NCBI GenBank assembly: GCA_963920635.1
Contig: OY987302.1
Span: 35,005,278-35,069,277 of the forward strand
Source: Pseudeuparius sepicola
Taxonomy: Eukaryota > Arthropoda > Insecta > Coleoptera > Anthribidae
DNA: 64,000 nt
Reading direction: 5' to 3'
Part shown: one piece after another, positions 22,758-34,575 of the stretch
How positions within the stretch are numbered: the stretch's first letter is position 1
How the letters are laid out: each line of letters begins with the position of its first letter
The notes under the pieces: model-generated
Seen by the model: the letters and a program-made list of their open reading frames with translations, nothing else
Told to the model about the DNA's origin: nothing
Database searches by the model: none
Program-made: the position numbers and the translations under genes

Positions 22758-22858
22758 AAAGACGCTGAACGATTTGCCGCGAAAATCAAGACCAAACTGG
22801 GAAATAACGCCATGTTACATTCGCAAATGCCCTCCGTCGGCTACTAGCCAAACTTGAA

Positions 22859-23928
22859 AAGGTTTGTTCCAACAGGACCAATAACCGTGCTCAAGCACGT
22901 TCAGCGCATGCGCACTACCCCACTGGCTGTTCCAACTGAATTATGTACCTACCGACACGGGACGATACACGCACTGTTCCAGCCGATTTATGGATCATTT
23001 GTGTATCGTCCTTGTACGATAAAAACGGTCCCTGGTCTAAAGCAATAACCGCGTGTACTGACATGCGCAGTGTATAGTCATGTGACAGAGATAAACAATA
23101 ACCTCATATTTTTGTTTTTACGTAGATGGTTTTAAATCGATGGCTGGGATCGTGTTTTTTATTTCTTGTTGGTTTTTGGCTTGTTGGGTAGGGCGGGGAA
23201 TCGTTGAACAATAATTTTTTAGAGTGAAGAGTGAGGTTAGCCCACCGAACATTCGGTTAGCCACATATTAAACACGCAGGTTAGGTGCGGTCACAAAACG
23301 TGATTTGGTCGATTTGATTCACAATCCGTTCCATCTGAAATTTTCTTTGGGATCGCACATGAACGGTGCAAAACTAGCGCATGCGTTCTTTAAGGGTTAT
23401 CATCTAGTTCATGTACAGTTCTGTGACGGTACGTAAATTCGAGTTGGAACAAATGATCCCAAAGAAAATTTCAGATGGAACGGATTGTGAATCAAATCGA
23501 CCAAATCATATTTGTGACCGCACCTAACCTGCGTGTTTAATATGTGGCTAACCGAATGTTCGGTGGGCTAACCTCACTCTTCACTCTAAAAAATTGTTCG
23601 ATTCCACGCCCTACCCAACAAGAAATAAAAAACACGATCCCAGCCATCGATTTAAAACTATCTACGTAAAAACAAAAATATGAGGTTAATGTTTATCTCT
23701 GTCACACGACCATACACTGCGCATGTCAGTACACGCGGTTATTGCTTTAGACCAGGCACCGTTTTTATCGTACAAGGACGATACACAAATGATCCATAAA
23801 TCGGCTGGAACAGTGCGTGTATCGTCCCGTGTCGGTAGGTACATAATTCAGTTGGAACAGCCAGTGGGGTAGTGCGCATGCGCTGAACGTGCTTGAGCAC
23901 GGTTATTGGCCCTGTTGGAACAAACCTT
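22859..23928. mobile_element. Nested foldback element inside copy A
   Basis: The ends AAGGTTTGTTCCAACAGG and its complement bound ~500-bp inverted arms around a short centre (about 23360-23460). Arms contain long stop-free stretches that repeat in all four arm copies in this window; these arise from the repeat and show no protein signature. Confidence 0.88.
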
Positions 23929-25104
23929 GTATGTACAGTTAGTTGCCTAGCTAGGAAGTTATGAAATGACGAACGGGGCAACGCGGAGCAGTCGAAAAAA
24001 CGTTTCATAGACTCGACCGGGCCGATACGTCGCTTAATTCATACCGCCGAGGCTTCAGAACAATAAATCCTTTATCTATGCTTCAGAAGAGGTTAGATGG
24101 TGGACAAGAATTCATCAGAGGAGCTCCGGGGGTATTAAGGGAGACGGCTTGTGGTGTCGCGGTAATGAGCTTTCCGCGAGACTAGGAACCCGTCCGGATA
24201 CGAGCTAAGGTAAGGGGAATCTAATAGCGCTGCATCTGTACAGATTCAAATCGATTGTTATTTATGTATTTTTTAAATTTGTTTGAGTAAAAAGGTATTT
24301 TCACCGTTCCTAAATCAACGGCAACACCACGGAAAATCACTTCAGCTGTCAGTACCTTCAGAAGCCAAATTGGATGACGTCATTAAAGGCGGGGATTTAC
24401 AGGGAAAATAAGGGTCTTTACCCGTTTTTTTAAAGATCGTAAAAAAAATCTAAAAATATTTTTCTGTTTTCTTAAGCCATCCTGCGCACGTGGTAAAATT
24501 TTTTGTACTAAGTCATAGTTAACCCTGTATATACAGGGTTAACTATCACTTAGTACAAAAATTTTTATGGCAGATAAAGAAAAATTAGACTTGCTAAAAT
24601 AAATTTTCAAAAATTTTCTAACATTTGTCTTAAGCCTAAAAATTTTTTTTTTCAAATTGTATTAAACCCCTCAAAAAACGCCGCCTATGGACGCCCGCGC
24701 GACATGTCTAAAAATTTCGCGTATGTCAATAGCGCGGCGTTGCCACGTCTATCAATTTATCCGAGGATTCACCACAAAATTTCGATTTCCTTTTAAAAAC
24801 GATTACTTTCTAAGGAACATGTAGAATGCCTATGAAACACCTACCTTACTGACATTTCCAGGATTGTTTGCACCATTTTCTGTTTTCTTGCTTTTTTACA
24901 TTAAAAGTCACACAACACAACATTCACATTTTTTAAATCTGTTGGGGATCTCTTGGTTTCCCTCTGCTATTCCTTTTGTTTGAAGCGAGGTACTCAGCCT
25001 GACGACCACGACGAGGTAGATCCCCTCCGCCAGGAAAACCCCGAAGGGTAACCGAAAAATCACAACTGCACTAGCACACATTGCACAAATGCACATGCAA
25101 AGCA

Positions 25105-26428
25105 CTACAGTAGCTGTTCAAAGAGGCCGCCGTTAACTTCGATGCACAAATTCACTCGGTTAACTAAAGAAGTCCGGATACGTGCAAAAAGTCCATGATT
25201 ATTTCGGATTTGAACAGCTGCACCTTCAATTCGTTCACGTAACTGCTGCTCGTTGTCGATTTCCTGCTCGTACACAATCGCCTTCATGAATCCTCAAATA
25301 CAAAAATCCATTGGATTCAAGTCTGGTGATCGCGGCGGCCATGCAATTGGCCCTCCTCTTCCGATCCAACGGTTGGGGCATTGGTCGTCTAAAAGTGCAC
25401 GAACAGGTCTCGCAAAATGGGCTGGTGCACCATCGTGCATAAACCACATGTCATGCAGTACTTGTAGTGGCAAATTATCAAACAAAACATTTGTCAGAAA
25501 ATACAAGTATCGTTCAGCGTTTAAATTTTCCGGTAGAATGTATGGTCCAATTAATCGATCTCCATAAACTCCAGCCCAAACATTGATGGAAAACCGACGT
25601 TGGAAATTAAACCGCCGAACAGCATGTGGGTTCTCATCGGACCAAATATGGCTGTTGTGTCTAAAAAAAAAAACAAAAATTAAAAATATTCACAATTTTG
25701 GCGAAGGCGTTAGGATTGACATAGTCAATTTTATAATAAATAAAAAAGATAATATGGAGGAGAGAAAGCTATAAGTAAGTAAAAATTTACATACGTGTTT
25801 AAAACCCCAGCACGTGTGAAGCAGCATTCGTCTGTCCAAAGAATGTTGAAAACAAAGTTTGGGTCTTGGGCGATTCGATCACGTAGCCAAGTGCAGTAGG
25901 TCATTCTCACCGGAAAATCATTTGCTTCTAATGCTTGGACCTTTTGTATGCGATAAGGGTGAAGGCCGTTTTCCCTTAGAATCCTCCATGCCTGTAAATA
26001 ATTGTATTGTTACATTTTAAATTTTATGTAGGTATTAGGTGCAAGCAAAGACAATCCCATCACATGGGATAGTCTTTGGTAGAAGTCAGTTTTATTGGTT
26101 TTATTTTACTTGCCTTGTTCTGAGATATTTCCAATCTCCTTGCAATAGCTGTAGTGCTTATGGAAGGTTGCTCTTCCACCAAATCAAGCACTGACTCAAC
26201 ATCGTCCATGTTCATTTGCCCTCCAGGCCCACCCCTTCGAGCTTGCAAAACACCAGTGTTTCGCATACGTTGTACAATGTTCACGAAAGTACGTGGGTTA
26301 GGCATATTTGCCCTGTTAGGAAAACGAATACGGTATTTTGCTGCAGCTCGATGTGCACTTTCATCGCATCTCCCGTACATTATAACCATGTCCGTTAACT
26401 CGGCGTTCGAATACTCCGGCATTTTCAC
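25105..26428 (-). pseudogene. DD41D transposase, copy B, one visible nonsense codon
   Basis: Exon 1 (26428-26110) is complete, ending at a GTAAAA donor; exon 2 starts at 25991 after TTTACAG and carries the first catalytic Asp in LWTDECCFTRAG; exon 3 (about 25660-25105) carries HDGAPAHF and SPDLNPMDF. A Trp codon just after the third Asp region is TGA (25294-25296); copy A has TGG there. I saw no other lesion, so this copy is close to intact. Compared with copy A it preserves the exon 1 segment that A lost. Confidence 0.88.
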
Positions 26429-26529
26429 AAAGACGCTGAACGATTTGCCGCGAAAATCAAGACCAAACTGGGAAATAACGCCATGTTACATTCGCAAATG
26501 CCCTCCGTCGGCTACTAGCCAAACTTGAA

Positions 26530-27512
26530 AAGGTTTGTTCCAACAGGGCCAATAACCGTGCTCAAGCACGTTCAGCGCATGCGCACTACCCCGCTGGCTG
26601 TTCCAACAGAATTATGTACCTACCGACACGGGACGATACACGCACTGTTCCAGCCGATTTATGGATCATTTGTGTATCGTCCTTGTACGATAAAAACGGT
26701 GCCTGGTCTAAAGCAAAAACCGCGTGTACTGACATGCGCAATGTATAGTCATGTGACAGAGATAAACAATAACCTCATATTTTTGTTTTTACTTAGATGG
26801 TTTTAAATCGATGGCTGGGATCGTGTTTTTTATTTCTTGTTGGTTTTTGGCTTGTTGGGTAGGGCGGGGAATCGTTGAACAATAATTTTTTAGAGTGAAG
26901 AGTGAGGTTAGCCCACCGAACATTCGGTTAGCCACATATTAAACACGCAGGTTAGGTGCGGTCACAAAACGTGATTTGGTCGATTTGATTCACAATCCGT
27001 TCCATCTGAAATTTTCTTTGGGATCGCACATGAACGGTGCAAAACTAGCGCATGCGTTCTTTAAGGGTTATCATCTAGTTCATGTACAGTTCTGTGACGG
27101 TACGTAAATTCGAGTTGGAACAAATGATCCCAAAGAAAATTTCAGATGGAACGGAAAAATTGTTCAACGATTCCCCGCCCTACCCAACAAGCCAAAAACC
27201 AACAAGAAATAAAAAACACGATCCCAGCCATCGATTTAAACCTATCTACGTAAAAACAAAAATATGATGTTAATGTTTATCTCTGTCACACGACCATACA
27301 CTGCGCATGTCAGTACACGCGGTTATTGCTTTAGACCAGGCACCGTTTTTATCGTACAAGGACGATACACAAATGATCCATAAATCGGCTGGAACAGTGC
27401 GTGTATCGTCCCGTGTCGGTAGGTACATAATTCAGTTGGAACAGCCAGCGGGGTAGTGCGCATGCGCTGAACGTGCTTGAGCACGGTTATTGGCCCTGTT
27501 GGAACAAACCTT
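26530..27512. mobile_element. Nested foldback element inside copy B
   Basis: Same foldback as in copy A with the same ends, but the inner part of the right arm has a deletion near 27155, so the arms are unequal. Confidence 0.86.
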
Positions 27513-28114
27513 GTGTGTACAGTTAGTTGCCTAGCTAGGAAGTTATGAAATGACGAACGGGGCAACGCGGAGCAGTCGAAAAAACGTTTCATAGACTCGA
27601 CCGGGCCGATACGTCGCTTAATTCATACCGCCGAGGCTTCAGAACAATAAATCCTTTATCTATGCTTCAGAAGAGGTTAGATGGTGGACAAGAATTCATC
27701 AGAGGAGCTCCGGGGGTATTAAGGGAGACGGCTTGTGGTGTCGCGGTAATGAGCTTTCCACGAGACTAGGAACCGGTCCGGATACGAGCTAAGGTAAGGG
27801 GAATCTAATAGCGCTGCATCTGTACAGATTCAAATCGATTGTTATTTATGTATTTTTTAAATTTGTTTGAGTAAAAAGGTATTTTCACCGTTCCTAAATC
27901 AACGGCAACACCGCGGAAAATCACTTCAGCTGTCAGTACCTTCAGAAGCCAAATTGGATGACGTCATTAAAGGCGGCGATTTACAGGGAAAATAGGGGTC
28001 TTTACATGTTTTTTTAAAGATCGTAAAAAAAATCTAAAAATATTTTTCTATGTTTTCTTAAGCCACCCTGCACACGTGGTAAAAATTTTTGTACTAAGTC
28101 ATAGTTAACCCTGT

Positions 28115-28609
28115 ATAGATTCGACCACCATACGTTGTGACATCAAAACGTAAAAATCTCACCGGAGCTGTGACATCCATCGACGCTGTGAGATCCAAAA
28201 TCGGATGTCACAACGTTTTCCAATGCTAATCGTGTTAAAATGTTTGTAGAATCGTACCCTACGAATTCTGGCCGGATGTCAAAATGCGTTGTTGTAAAAA
28301 TTTTGTATATTTTTAGTTCCGCTGTATATATACCAGGTGGCTCGCGAGTTGCGCGGTTTTGTATATTAAATATACTCTGGATAATTTTACTCCATCGACT
28401 CGTGACATCCAGAACGTTTCCGGTGTATATTAGTTCTTACACGTTAGATTAAGTGGCATCCGAAATTTGACAACACTGCAAGAATAGCGGTCGCATCGCG
28501 TTATTTTCCTATCGCTTCTGATGTTCTAAGGAACGGCACGCGGCTTAGGCAATAAATTCGGGAAGTGCATTCATGAAGGTGACTGGTGATTTTTGTGCGT
28601 TATGATCAG
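28115..28609. repeat. GTGACATCC-type motif cluster
   Basis: GTGACATC(A/C), its complement GGATGTCA and close variants occur about eight times between 28135 and 28465. The block resembles those at 2.2 kb and 45.6 kb. No gene is seen. Confidence 0.5.
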
Positions 28610-29052
28610 TGGACCAGGGGGGGAGAGCTTGGGGCTTTAGCCCCCCCAAAGATCTGCCGCGTAGTATTTATTTCTAAATAAAATTGATTTGAAAACAATA
28701 GTTTTGCCGTAAATATTACCAAACGATTTTTTAAAATAATTAGCCTCCACTCCAACTTTAAATTCTGATTACTGGTTATGATATATGATAAAAGTTTTTA
28801 GTAGATATTTCTAATAGTGCTTTTCTTCTTTTGTGTTGCATCAGCAACGGCCTTTTTCGGAGGTAAATAAATATGAATAATTTATAAATTTTAAAAACTC
28901 AATATAACTGGCTTTGAAAATTGCAATGTTATAAAAAGTGTAATGAAATTGGTACGTCTCTGGGAGCGTTTACATAAACTATTTGGAAGTACTCTCATCA
29001 GATATACGACTTGTGATAGTTTTACCTCTCTGTGTGGACTATTCTGCTATAA
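28610..29052. repeat. G-rich element end plus inverted flank (left partner of 38946-39430)
   Basis: GACCAGGGGGGGAGAGC...TAGCCCCCCC at about 28610-28650 looks like a G-run element end. The part at about 28915-29038 is the inverse of 38946-39045 and 39390-39425, for example CTCTGGGAGCGTTTACATAA. This places an inverted repeat around the whole 10 kb nest. Confidence 0.7.
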
Positions 29053-30528
29053 CAGATCGCTGGTAAAATAAATTAATAATTTTAGACCAAATAATGTGGG
29101 TTCAAGCAGACAAAAAAAATAAAATAAGAAATAAAATAACCAAATAGTTGATTTTTTGGCAATTTTTGAGCAGTAATTATTACAGTTGCCGCAGATGAAC
29201 AAACCACCACCTGCTTATTTTATTTATCATACAGATACAGTTGCAATTTTTCGTATTACAGTTTTTGTCGAAACAAAAACGCTTAAACTTTGGCGTACAA
29301 TGTGTGGTATGGATTCTTGGGAAGAAAATATATGGGAAGCCAGTTGTCGTTTACTGAAGTCCATCCATAATATCCAGGATCTTCAAGTTGTGACTTCGCA
29401 ACATTACTTGAATATATTTAACTGCTACGGGCACCTGCAACTGCCAATAATTAAACAATCCAATATATAATTTCAAACTAGTAATACCTCAAAAAATGTT
29501 GATAAAAAGCACAATCAGTAGGGGGAAGATCGAAGAAGGTTTATTAGATTTGGTGGCCATTGCGTTTAGTGACTATGGCCACATTTTTATGTTTACAGCT
29601 CTTTGTTTTTGCGTGATTTTAAAAAGTCACGAAACGTATGCACCTATTTACTACTATGCACGTTAAAATCTAAAATATATAAAATAAATAAACATTTCAT
29701 TTCCATAAACAAAATTGTACAAAAATTAGGGCAGACTTTTTCGAAGATGCATCGTTTCACGGGATGCGATACTAGAAGCGCATTTTAGAAAATTAAAAAA
29801 AAAACGCTTTTCAAGTTCTACAGAAGAATATAAATGTGCTTGAAAAATTGTCACAGAAGGTACGAAATATGTTCTTCTATTATATAAGTAAATATAAAAA
29901 TGTAGCCAAGTCACTAAACGATTTACGCCTAGCAATGGCCACCAAATCTTCTTCTTACGAATTTTCCCCTACTAACATTTTTTGAGGTATTACAAGTTTG
30001 AAATTATATATTATATAATCAACATTTTTTGAGGTATTACAAGTTTGAAATTATATATTGGATTGTTTCATTATTGGCAATTGCAGGTGCACGTACAGTT
30101 AAAAAGATGGTATTCAAGTAACGTTGCGAAGTTGCAACTTGAAGATCCTGGATCTTATGGATAGACTTCAGTAAACGACAATTGAATTCGCATATTTTCA
30201 TCTCAAGAATCCATACCAAACATTGTACGCCAAAGCTTAATCCTTTTTGTTCCGACAAAAAGTGTAATGCGAAAAAGTGCAAATTTAATATTATTATAAA
30301 AAATCAATATAAAAAAATGTTTATTTTGCAGTTCATTAAATAAATGGTGACTTTAAACAGATACATAAAATAAGCAGGTGGTTGTTTGTTCATCTGGCAA
30401 CTGTAATTACTGCTCAAAAATTGCCAAAAATCAACTATTTGGTTATTTTATTTCTTATTTTATTTTATTGGTCTGCTTGAACCCACATTATTTGGTCTAA
30501 AATTAATAATTAATTTTACCAGCGATCT
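29053..30528. mobile_element. Foldback element with ~500-600-bp arms
   Basis: The ends AGATCGCTGGTAAAATAA and its complement bound arms (about 29053-29560 and 29930-30528) that pair along most of their length, for example around CATCCATAATATCCAGGATC. The spacer is ~370 bp. There is no protein signature. A ~42-base direct duplication sits at about 29978-30060. Confidence 0.85.
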
Positions 30529-30702
30529 ATTACACCAGTGGCGCAACCAGAAATTATTGTCAGGGGGGGCTGGTTGACAATGTTACTAATATTTTTGTGT
30601 AGAATTACTTAATAATAATAATAATAAAAGTGAGCTGTATAACCTTAATTTGAAAAAATTGAGCATAGTCGAGGGTATGGTCTTTGGCTTTTTTGAGAGA
30701 AC

Positions 30703-30926
30703 AGTTAAATTAACGATTTCGAAAAATACGTTTTTAAAACAATTTATTTTGACAGTTACAACAGGGCAGCGTCTACTGCTACAAGACAAGATAGAACTGA
30801 TTAACAATAGAGCAAAGCTTAAATATATAGGGATACAAAATGCAACTTAGCCTACACGTGCCCGCGCACTCAGCACTTTGTCTGCACTTTAACACAATCA
30901 GGACCATTGTTCATAGCGACGTAACT
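30703..30926 (-). repeat. 3' LTR (224 bp)
   Basis: I see one or two base differences from the 5' LTR (for example CAGCACTTTG here against CAGCAATTTG). Preceded on the coding strand by the polypurine tract. Confidence 0.95.
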
Positions 30927-30940
30927 CCTCCCTCCTTAAG
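30927..30940 (-). promoter_or_regulatory. Polypurine tract
   Basis: CTTAAGGAGGGAGG on the minus strand directly abuts the 3' LTR, the place where plus-strand synthesis is primed in retroelements. Confidence 0.85.
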
Positions 30941-32636
30941 ACGAAAATATCAACCTGGAGGGTTGTTTTTCCGTTTCCTTCTCCACCATTTCAAATTTGA
31001 CTTGTCCTCTTCTTTTCTTGAATTTTCTTTGATATATTTTCCATCCAATATATCCAGTAAGTAATAGAAAAATAATAATGATGCTTGTAGCGAATCCATA
31101 GCTGAGGGCATGTATCTTCTGAATATCGGGGACTTGCAATAGTGTAGACTTTTCCTGAAGCTTGTGAATATTTTCTAAGTTAATAGTTTGGAGTTGAAGT
31201 GGCTTCGCTCGTAGGTAGTTAAAGTTGAGGTCATTTATTCCAATTTCTGGTAAATTAAACGGTTTTCCATTTATTTCTTCATTTTTATTAATAAATTGGA
31301 AATCTTTGACTTTGATTTCACAATTTCCTGGCAAATGTATCAAATTAGGTTCGCTGATAATTTTGATTTCTTCTTTCTTTTGACAATTTGTTGAAATTTT
31401 GAGTGTTTCTTCGGCAGGAATAGCAATAATGTATTCACTGTTGATTGCTTGGATTATTGGGTTTATTATGTTAATTGGTAAACCATGACAAAACTTTCCT
31501 TCGGCTTCCTTTATCATGGAAATTATGCATTCGTTTGAGTGAGGCGTGAGTGAATTTTGACAAATATACATATTTTCAACCTTGGGACATTCCTCGTTCT
31601 GGAACTGTTGTTGGTTCGAGCCAAGTATAAGGTAAGGGTGACTCGGGATAACAATTGAATTTTTAATTGGGATTGGGAACAATCGATATGTTTGAAATTT
31701 TTCGTGTGAAAATATTGGAAAATGAATTGCAAATATAAATTTATCATTATTAAAGTTTACTTGTATTCCAGCGAGTTCATAATAAGAAATTACATTTTTT
31801 AATCTTAAAATGGATTCAATAGAGTATAAATTTTTCAAATATTTAATCATGGAACGTAATTGCAATGCAGAAATTATTGAACTATGTAAAGTATTAAGTT
31901 TTGCGAACATTATCGCGTTTTCCAAATTATCGAGAAAAGTTATGAGATTTTGACAATTAAGAATAGTTTGATCCAAAATGTTTTGTGCTTGTAAATATGC
32001 AGAAATATCGTTAATGGTTTTATTGATATTAACCTCAAAATTTTCTAATTTTTCTTTTATCAAATTTTGATTTGATTGCAAAATTGTTATAGGAGAATTA
32101 TAATTATCAATAAGTTGCTTTGTTAATGAGATTTGTAGAGAAACTTCCTTCGTAAAGGATTGCTGATTATTTTGAAGTGCGTAAATCGCTTTATCATACT
32201 TTTCACCATCGTCAGAATCTAGTGTGCCAAAAAGCCATTTTGAAGCTTTACCTACGATATTTATTAAACCTCTCTTACTTCTATTATGGGGAGTAATATT
32301 ATCTAATTTTCTTTCTACTTCCATTATTAAATATTCTACATGTTGTAGTAGGTTATATAAAACATTAGAATAGGAGTTAGTAGCGATTTCTGATATATTA
32401 TTTTTATCTAAAGATAATTTCATGATGCTATAAAATTTACGCATATTATTTAATTGATTAATTATAGGATTAATTTTAATATAGTGAATAAAAGTGTGTT
32501 TTGTTTCAGTAATTTTTGTATCTCCTAACTGGAAAGGTAGTAAAGGAGTTTTTATAGGTGTAAAAGTCATTTCAGTCGTCGTTGTCAGTGTCAAAACTGG
32601 AGTCAAGATTAATAACGTTGTCGTCAGAAACAGCAT
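30936..32636 (-). CDS. env: Env: baculovirus F-like envelope fusion protein
   Basis: An open frame of 566 codons from the first ATG at 32636; reading can extend to 32666 without ATG. It starts with a hydrophobic, signal-like segment (residues 1-20). A furin-type RSKR lies at ~119-122, directly followed by GLINIVGKASKWLFGTLD, the conserved fusion-peptide region of F-like proteins. A transmembrane segment is at about 515-535 with a basic cytoplasmic tail. Errantiviruses use such proteins to fuse membranes. The start overlaps the end of pol in another frame. I see no break, so this copy appears open throughout; activity is not shown. Confidence 0.93.
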   Translation of the reverse strand: MLFLTTTLLILTPVLTLTTTTEMTFTPIKTPLLPFQLGDTKITETKHTFIHYIKINPIINQLNNMRKFYSIMKLSLDKNNISEIATNSYSNVLYNLLQHVEYLIMEVERKLDNITPHNRSKRGLINIVGKASKWLFGTLDSDDGEKYDKAIYALQNNQQSFTKEVSLQISLTKQLIDNYNSPITILQSNQNLIKEKLENFEVNINKTINDISAYLQAQNILDQTILNCQNLITFLDNLENAIMFAKLNTLHSSIISALQLRSMIKYLKNLYSIESILRLKNVISYYELAGIQVNFNNDKFIFAIHFPIFSHEKFQTYRLFPIPIKNSIVIPSHPYLILGSNQQQFQNEECPKVENMYICQNSLTPHSNECIISMIKEAEGKFCHGLPINIINPIIQAINSEYIIAIPAEETLKISTNCQKKEEIKIISEPNLIHLPGNCEIKVKDFQFINKNEEINGKPFNLPEIGINDLNFNYLRAKPLQLQTINLENIHKLQEKSTLLQVPDIQKIHALSYGFATSIIIIFLLLTGYIGWKIYQRKFKKRRGQVKFEMVEKETEKQPSRLIFSS

Positions 32637-32655
32637 AACTGCAGGAAGGAATTGT
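32637..32655 (-). promoter_or_regulatory. Probable env splice acceptor
   Basis: On the coding strand ATTCCTTCCTGCAG precedes TT-ATG of env, a good pyrimidine tract plus AG (acceptor at 32639). Errantivirus env is made from a spliced RNA, so this site is in the expected place. It also decides the ATG choice. Confidence 0.6.
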
Positions 32656-34575
32656 ATCAATGTCAATATCCTGTAAACAAGGGTTTAAATTAGATTTTGG
32701 GCGTTTTAGTTGCGATTTGTGAATAATTTTGTCATCGGAAGTTTTGACTTTTGTCCCTAAATCTTCCTTAATTTCGATTTTCGTATGTTTTGGTTTGGTT
32801 TTATCCCTTAATGACGCTTTATTTTTCTGGAATTGAACAGTACAAGGCTCGTAATTTTGTGGTTCTTCCCTATCCTTGTTGTGGCTTGTATTTTGTTTAT
32901 GTTTTTCGCTTAGTGAAACCTCATGAATTTTATCAAAAATTATTTTTAATTTGTTTTTTCGCTCATCTATGTACTGGTTTAGTATTATTTCATCTGTGAT
33001 GTCGAATGGGTCGAGGGCACTGGTGTGACCGTTAATAATATCAAAAGGCCTTTGTTTTGTCGTACTATGAACAGAATTATTGTAACCTAATATAGCATAT
33101 TGCATTAATTGTTTTATTTCCGAGTTCGGATGAGTAAGTTTTAGTACGCGTATACTATCAAGTAGCGTATTATGTAATCTTTCTATATTACTATTACTGT
33201 TCGAGTAACCGGGTGTCGTAAAATGTATATTTGCATTATGAAGTTTACAAAAATCAGTAAGAAGACTTGTTTTGAACTCAGTACCGTTATCGCATGTTAT
33301 TGATTTTGGTATTCCAAAGTGTGATACAAAATTAAAAATTCCATCCATTACATCAGTTGAATTACATGATTCTAAAGGATAAGCTTGAGCGTATTTTGAA
33401 AAAACATCAATTATTGTCAAATACTTTCTTCCTAAAATTTGAAAAGTGTCCATATGTATGGATTCAAAAGGTTGTGACGGAGTTGTAGTTAAGGCAAATT
33501 TAATTTTAGGTGGGTTCCTATCATATTTAGCATTACAATATTCGCATCTATTGATATATTCCGTTATGTCATTTTTCATATTGGGCCAATAATATAATTT
33601 TTTCAAAGCTAACAGAGTTTCGTTTATGCCACGATGACATGTCTTTGTTTCATGATGGTATCGTAACAGTTCTTGTTGACGATCCTTTTCAGTTACATCG
33701 GTTAAGAAAATGTTAGAGAAATTAAGTTTATACGCATGATTTTTGAAAGTTTTTGCTAGTAAATTGCAGATTCTCGGTTTCAAATCAATTTCACTCTTTT
33801 GAATATAAATACTGTAGAGTAGTTTCGGATTTATGTATTCCTTGAAAAATTTAATTAATTCATAGGCATAATTTTTCAGTGTTAGGTAGACAGTTAGTCT
33901 AATTTTATTGGGAAAAGGACATGTCTTTATAACATGATATTTTCCAGAGTCTTTTAAAATAAATATAATTTGATTAGTATAAGTGTTTAGACAATTTTCA
34001 GTTATTGGAATGGTTAAAATTGGATCTTCTATTGCAGAATGAACAGTTTCAATTTCATTTCTATTTTTAATAAGTTCTTCAATCTCTCCGGTAGGTTTAA
34101 TTAGAATATCGGATATTATATTTATTTTTGGTTTTGAACTATTTTCATTTACTTCACGATTTTCTTCGGGGAATTCGGCCTCTAAATATTCTCTGATTTC
34201 ATCATTAGTTATAGAGCTATTCAAAAATCTATGAATTTCTTCATCAGTATCACCGGGATTTCCTAAAATTGACTGATTCTCGATAGCGTTAAGGTCATTG
34301 TTATTTCGGCTTTTCTTAACCTTTTCTTTTTGTTCTTTTAAAAATTCGTCTAACTTTAATTCGAATTCTAAATCCGGGTTACTTAATTGAAAATTATTTT
34401 CAGGAATATATTTTACTGTTATCTTGTTTCCGTCAACGGTACGTTCTTTATAAAATTTTATTGGTTCTTCGAAATTAATTGTTCGTTGATCTTTGTTTAG
34501 AGAAATTTTTATGTTTTTTGGTACACCATATATAGGTTCTGGTGGACTTTCATTTGCAGAAAAAATCGGGTTTAC

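Larger units (their letters stand above)
20920..24527. mobile_element. DD41D mariner-relative transposon, copy A
   Basis: The termini CAGGGTTAACTATCACTTAG and the complement of CAGGGTTAACTATGACTTAG lie just inside TA on each side. It is 3.6 kb long and carries a spliced transposase gene on the minus strand plus a nested foldback at 22859-23928. It abuts a second copy at 24534 with only TATATA between them. Confidence 0.93.
24534..28114. mobile_element. DD41D mariner-relative transposon, copy B
   Basis: Same termini, size and internal order as copy A at about 99% similarity by eye, including the nested foldback. Its right flank is TA at 28115-28116. Head-to-tail with copy A. Confidence 0.93.

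Noticed and set aside
22854..24008. Repeated open stretches in the nested foldback arms (also at 26525-26806 and 27323-27592) as a gene family
   Set aside because: They occur in every arm in inverse orientation, have no start context or domain pattern, and follow from the repeat itself.
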